From positions 1 to 21,160 of IMG/VR virus record IMGVR_UViG_3300034198_007831: a stretch of DNA of 21,160 nucleotides. One strand, written 5' to 3'. The position numbers and the translations under genes were made by a program. Shown one piece after another: positions 19,401 to 21,160 of this stretch. The stretch is from a virus. Below the pieces are notes generated by a model. It had not been told where the DNA came from, did not search any database, and saw nothing but the letters and a program-made list of their open reading frames with translations. The number at the start of each line of letters is the position of its first letter. Position 1 is the stretch's first letter.

Positions 19401-19912
19401 CGGAACTTGGCTATAGAATAGGCTCTGGCACGGGCTTTAAACGTAATGATAAAAAGCAAATCTTTAGTGGTTTTGGAGAACGTGTAGATAGAACTGATGA
19501 TTTTTTTGGATTAAATCGTAATTCTTATCCTGAACAAATAGAATATAATACTCCTACTCCAGCAACATATAATACCGTTCCTGTAAATGGAGCATATCCA
19601 CAAACCAGAAGACAGCCACCCCTTACTGATCCGTTAGTTGAGATGGGTAGTACATTTGGTTACGCATGCTCTACGTTATGGCACGTTTTGGGCCCTTATA
19701 CTAGTAATCGTAAAGAATACGAAACTAAACTTGCTAATGGTACTTATCCTAATGCCTATACTCCTCCGTATAAGGGGCAAAACAATGGATTAAATGCTAT
19801 TTATATACTAACAGGGAAAAACGCAAATTATCCTGGTGCTTGGCAGCATGAAGAAACTGATGACCCTGAGACTGGTGTATCCCTTAGGTTAGTAAGAAGG
19901 GAAAGAATGTGA
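16466..19912 (+). CDS. Receptor-binding-type fibre: FN3-like repeats plus DUF1566/C-type-lectin-like tip
   Basis: This 1148-residue adhesin-like protein has an N-terminal 1-85 segment that may anchor it to the virion. Five fibronectin-III-like modules follow, each marked by a [YT]YW[RK]xxY-like strand at about 196, 300, 420, 528 and 642; the fifth is degenerate (VYTARVQHNG). At 130-175 is a separate small motif, YYTILTLGTTNWTAVG, then GTVFKATGPGTGTG, known from phage fibre proteins. The C-terminal third (about 700-1148) has YRLVLAPKASGE, then NDWYIPARDEL at 916-926, and ends VSLRLVRRERM. These are hallmarks of the DUF1566/Lcl family, a C-type-lectin-like fold used in phage receptor binding. 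AGGAG at 16450-16454 lies 11 nt before the ATG. The last codons overlap the next gene by 4 nt. Confidence 0.8.
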   Translation: MGNLSDTKLVSGRTPVIGYSYSKAPASGELNNVLPPESFEGSWVYYENQMQFSTGTEWKSTDPPVIRTPSAAAPNPNILLTKRQLILTGYSTTVAGLRLLSARFQISLTREFVNPVTFSVEAAVTLPVNFVKDQYYTILTLGTTNWTAVGVTGLAAVGTVFKATGPGTGTGNATLNVNTYTLKASEPDIRLVPGTVYYWRGKYVAEQNQESAWSSITPGVFPEYIETPKIITTTGIRTATITVSRFLTPFSLPGEAVYNNTVFTLYNQLEGDPLTPNITVIQGNIDVAATVPKTIIGANLPYYWKARHTARLTIDGVNVSVSSPSTSVQTQRQVLDVFTPEIDCLIGVPLIELKVTAFGSSITPAPVLSKILWEFYSSPNIDEGTIGIVEENYNALTMTLDTIRKLDLSSQKVTFLEDEKQYYWRCRYLTTTGTYSEYSTLIPVLFIKAAIISTPEVPTAFQINSEITAFELKGFKSLFDLAFVRTNYEVYRNATIVQGVSPLLARSSLSDTTGFILAGSDPDLDKGNIYYWRAQYEGRKGLPGTPSSFSPWTPLFPYIQPPSIATPALSIVTTLNADNLVPQPTVSLLSTAFEKLSELVNETHVSSNWELYESGSASPYQRLLNSTQNLLSWSPLDLRPGKVYTARVQHNGAFDSSGWSNVVTFQTVPVFKNEVDKPNQNPVNQNNQALQLRDYWPAGGGWYAANMWQYEAETPSAGSILIDNLIILNDKTVTGPAVTNTENHFEFNLTDAYDTPLEQNKVPIFYLGQRVSLRSKQNTETRLEGYIVKAYGQYITVGVFEMFIDTFPKTISGGFYILAPYRLVLAPKASGEQATFSDGDPIFDFYAADSFDSNGNYVNDERFVNGELLRTPPLPFEVWSSTEGKRITESLVKYPLSQYYCKPAVWAMSRTINGKNDWYIPARDELTAIFYNCHNYLYPPPSASYSVADMTNPNSSLYAPWGFVYRTTSYTNYTKQKFTELGYRIGSGTGFKRNDKKQIFSGFGERVDRTDDFFGLNRNSYPEQIEYNTPTPATYNTVPVNGAYPQTRRQPPLTDPLVEMGSTFGYACSTLWHVLGPYTSNRKEYETKLANGTYPNAYTPPYKGQNNGLNAIYILTGKNANYPGAWQHEETDDPETGVSLRLVRRERM
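16715..18470 (+). repeat. Five fibronectin-III-like modules
   Basis: Modules recur every 104-120 residues with a [YT]YW[RK]x[RKQ] strand near the end of each: VYYWRGKYV, LPYYWKARHTA, KQYYWRCRYL, NIYYWRAQYEG and VYTARVQHNG. Four are followed by an S-x-W-S or S-x-Y-S type turn. The DNA is diverged, so repetition is visible only in the protein. Confidence 0.65.
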
Positions 19913-20469
19913 AATATATAAGATATACTCTTGTTGATACAGAAACTGGTTTAAACGTATTTAATATACCTTCAACAGGGCCGTCAACTTTACCTGTTAT
20001 AGAAGGACTTGAGTTTAAATGGGAAAAGAGTTCTTTGTTCCCTACGTTAAGGCCAGAATTTTTTGGTATTTGCCCAGATACTTCTAATACTGATATTGAA
20101 GGTGTATTAGAAGTTATGTCAGAGGAAGCCTGGAATAGTGCTAAAATTACAGAAGAAAACGCTAGATTTTATTGCCCTGCTACTATTACTGCAGCACAAA
20201 TAAGACTAGGATTTTTAAAGTACGGTCTGCTAGATAGCGTTGAAGAAGTAGTACAAACTTTATCAAAAGGTTTACAAATAGAGTGGGAGTATGCCACTAT
20301 TTTATACAGAAATAGTGAGTTAATAAGACAAATAGGTAATACGCTAAATATACTTAAAGATAAAGATCCTGTTATAATCAATAATGAAGGTGAAGAAGAA
20401 TTCTTGTCTAGCAAGGAACAAGTTAGTATAATAAATAAAATTTTTTTGGAAGGTAAAGAGTACGTATGA
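19909..20469 (+). CDS. Tail-associated protein of unknown function
   Basis: This 186-residue protein starts with GTG, overlapping the fibre gene's TGA by 4 nt (GTGA). AAGGGA about 6 nt upstream supports that start. The middle has ARFYCPATITAAQIRLGFLK, then VEEVVQTLSKGLQIEWEYAT, and SELIRQIGNTLNI. This resembles a short helical unit, pattern ITxxQxxxxLxxxGLL ... IEWExAxxxxRxSxLI, that I have seen in small phage proteins encoded beside tail fibres. The N-terminal half (IRYTLVDTETGLNVF) looks beta-stranded and could contact the fibre. A fibre-assembly or fibre-tip role is inferred from position only. The stop overlaps the start of the heme-oxygenase-like gene (ATGA), so the two are likely translationally coupled. 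Confidence 0.6.
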   Translation: MKYIRYTLVDTETGLNVFNIPSTGPSTLPVIEGLEFKWEKSSLFPTLRPEFFGICPDTSNTDIEGVLEVMSEEAWNSAKITEENARFYCPATITAAQIRLGFLKYGLLDSVEEVVQTLSKGLQIEWEYATILYRNSELIRQIGNTLNILKDKDPVIINNEGEEEFLSSKEQVSIINKIFLEGKEYV

Positions 20470-20972
20470 CAACAGAACTATGGAACGCAACACGAGACTT
20501 ACACCATGCTTGTGAACAGCACCCTGTTGGTGGTGTAATGGCAGTAGGTAAACCTCCTGCTATTTGGTATGCTGCTTGGTTGCAAGTTTTGTTGCAACTA
20601 CATGAGGTTGTTGACCAACATTTACCAAGTACAGTACATCGTGTTGATCGAATTAAAAAAGACATTGCTACATTGGGTATTACAGTAGAACCAATTAAAG
20701 CTGCAAAAAGTTATGCAAACACATTAAATAATTCAACTGCAATAGTTGGGGCAGCTTATGTATTAACAGGAGCTCATTTAATGGGTGGTGAAATAATGCG
20801 TAGACGCTTAGAAGGATTTCCTACTGAGCATTTATCTTGGGATAGCCGTCCTGAAGCACTTAAATGTTTAACTCAACTACGTGAATCTCCTGAAGTCATA
20901 CAACCTGCTAGAGATTGTTTTAAATGCTTACTAGACTCAATGGATGAGATACTTGAAACATATCCTCAATAA
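20466..20972 (+). CDS. Heme-oxygenase-like protein
   Basis: This 168-residue helical protein aligns with two signature segments of heme oxygenases. NATRDLHHACE (7-17) matches EATKEVHTQAE of human HO-1, placing His13 at the proximal heme ligand His25. AYVLTGAHLMGGEIMRR (97-113) matches AYTRYLGDLSGGQVLKK without gaps, including the distal-helix GG. The residue aligned with HO-1 Asp140, needed for normal oxygen activation, is His104, and HO-1 Gly139 is Ala103. The length is shorter than plant or animal enzymes and nearer compact bacterial forms. There is no signal peptide, so it is probably cytoplasmic unless packaged. It overlaps the previous gene by 4 nt and sits at the end of the fibre unit. 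It may degrade heme, bind heme without degrading it, or only share the fold. No ferredoxin, bilin reductase or phytochrome gene is nearby. Confidence 0.7.
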   Translation: MTTELWNATRDLHHACEQHPVGGVMAVGKPPAIWYAAWLQVLLQLHEVVDQHLPSTVHRVDRIKKDIATLGITVEPIKAAKSYANTLNNSTAIVGAAYVLTGAHLMGGEIMRRRLEGFPTEHLSWDSRPEALKCLTQLRESPEVIQPARDCFKCLLDSMDEILETYPQ

Positions 20973-21093
20973 ATTACTTTTAGAACAGTTTTTATATGAT
21001 CTACTTATAGGTTTAGCCTTAATAGGCGGCTGTTATTTAGAGCACGAAAATTTTAAAGATACCAAAGAAACAAAACCAAAATACAATGGTTAA
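20944..21093 (+). CDS. Possible small lipoprotein-like ORF (49 aa)
   Basis: ATG at 20944 opens a 49-residue frame to TAA at 21091-21093 and overlaps the end of the heme-oxygenase-like gene by 29 nt. The product begins MRYLKHILNK, has a hydrophobic stretch ending GLALIGGC with Cys30, and then a charged tail (EHENFKDTKETKPK). Basic start, hydrophobic run and IGGC resemble a lipoprotein signal, though Glu14 and Asp19 interrupt the hydrophobic run and Gly at -2 is not ideal. No clear Shine-Dalgarno precedes it. It fills the gap before the terminator. Small phage lipoproteins can be outer-membrane spanin subunits or exclusion factors, but nothing here identifies either. Confidence 0.4.
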   Translation: MRYLKHILNKLLLEQFLYDLLIGLALIGGCYLEHENFKDTKETKPKYNG

Positions 21094-21102
21094 ATAAAAA
21101 AT

Positions 21103-21131
21103 AATACCAGCTTTAGGGCTGGTATTTTTTT
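21103..21131 (+). terminator. Intrinsic terminator closing the fibre unit
   Basis: Perfect 9-bp arms AATACCAGC (21103-21111) and GCTGGTATT (21118-21126) enclose a 6-nt loop, and the stem runs into seven T residues (21125-21131). A-rich sequence precedes it, which can allow partial function on the other strand. It ends the transcript carrying the fibre and heme-oxygenase-like genes. Confidence 0.85.
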
Positions 21132-21134
21132 ATG

Positions 21135-21160
21135 TTGACATACCTTAGCTTAAATGGTAT
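21135..21160 (+). promoter_or_regulatory. Promoter cut by the right edge (partial)
   Basis: A perfect -35 hexamer TTGACA (21135-21140) lies just after the terminator. After 17 nt the last three bases of the window are TAT, preceded by TGG, which would be the start of an extended -10 (TGnTAT...). The rest of the -10 is outside the window. It would drive a new + strand unit beyond the edge. Confidence 0.5.

Noticed and set aside
19200-19912. Diversity-generating retroelement target in the C-type-lectin-like tip
   Set aside because: No reverse transcriptase, template repeat or cluster of variable AAY codons is visible in the window. The fold alone is not enough.
20423-20665. 80-aa Cys-rich open frame on the - strand
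   Set aside because: It is the complement of two well-supported overlapping + strand genes. Its cysteines come from Ala/Gln-rich codons of the heme-oxygenase-like gene.
1-21160. tRNA genes, CRISPR arrays, insertion sequences, integrase or attachment sites
   Set aside because: The coding density leaves only the gaps at 12131-12212 and 20973-21160, which are accounted for. No repeat-spacer pattern, cloverleaf, transposase or recombinase was seen.

Overview
The window is a stretch of an AT-rich, double-stranded DNA tailed-phage genome, or less likely a prophage. It holds the tail module of a long-tailed siphovirus-like virion. Every supported gene is on the + strand. The genes are packed tightly, with 1-nt (TAATG) and 4-nt (GTGA, ATGA) stop/start overlaps, and use the standard code with AGGAG-like ribosome sites. 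The tape measure protein carries motifs I recognise from phages of Proteobacteria, so a proteobacterial host is the best guess. The sequence does not name a host. No tRNA, CRISPR, insertion sequence, integrase or attachment site is visible.

Layout: (1) 1-66 is probably the last codons of the gene upstream of the tape measure, the usual place of tail assembly chaperones. (2) 78-7337 is a 2419-residue tape measure gene, followed at once by a strong intrinsic terminator (7342-7372). (3) 7383-12130 holds three genes for the tail tip: a 272-aa minor tail protein, a 498-aa hub-like protein, and an 809-aa protein resembling the C-terminal part of lambda J. (4) 12131-12212 is the only real intergenic gap. 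It contains a near-consensus extended -10 sigma-70-type promoter overlaid by an 8-bp inverted repeat that could be an operator. (5) 12213-20469 is a fibre/adhesin cluster: a 1239-aa fibre with a beta-helix-like region and five degenerate repeats, a 176-aa protein, an 1148-aa protein with five fibronectin-III-like modules and a C-terminal DUF1566/C-type-lectin-like domain, and a 186-aa protein. (6) 20466-20972 encodes a 168-aa protein that aligns with heme oxygenases, overlapping the gene before it. A possible 49-aa lipoprotein-like ORF follows, then a second terminator, and the start of a new promoter runs off the right edge.

Read together, genes up to 12130 build the tail tube interior and tip. 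The promoter at 12151 would let the host-recognition cluster be transcribed separately, and that unit runs to the terminator at 21103-21131. The least expected element is the heme-oxygenase-like gene at the end of the fibre unit. Its proximal histidine is kept, but the residue aligned with the catalytic distal aspartate of HO-1 is histidine.
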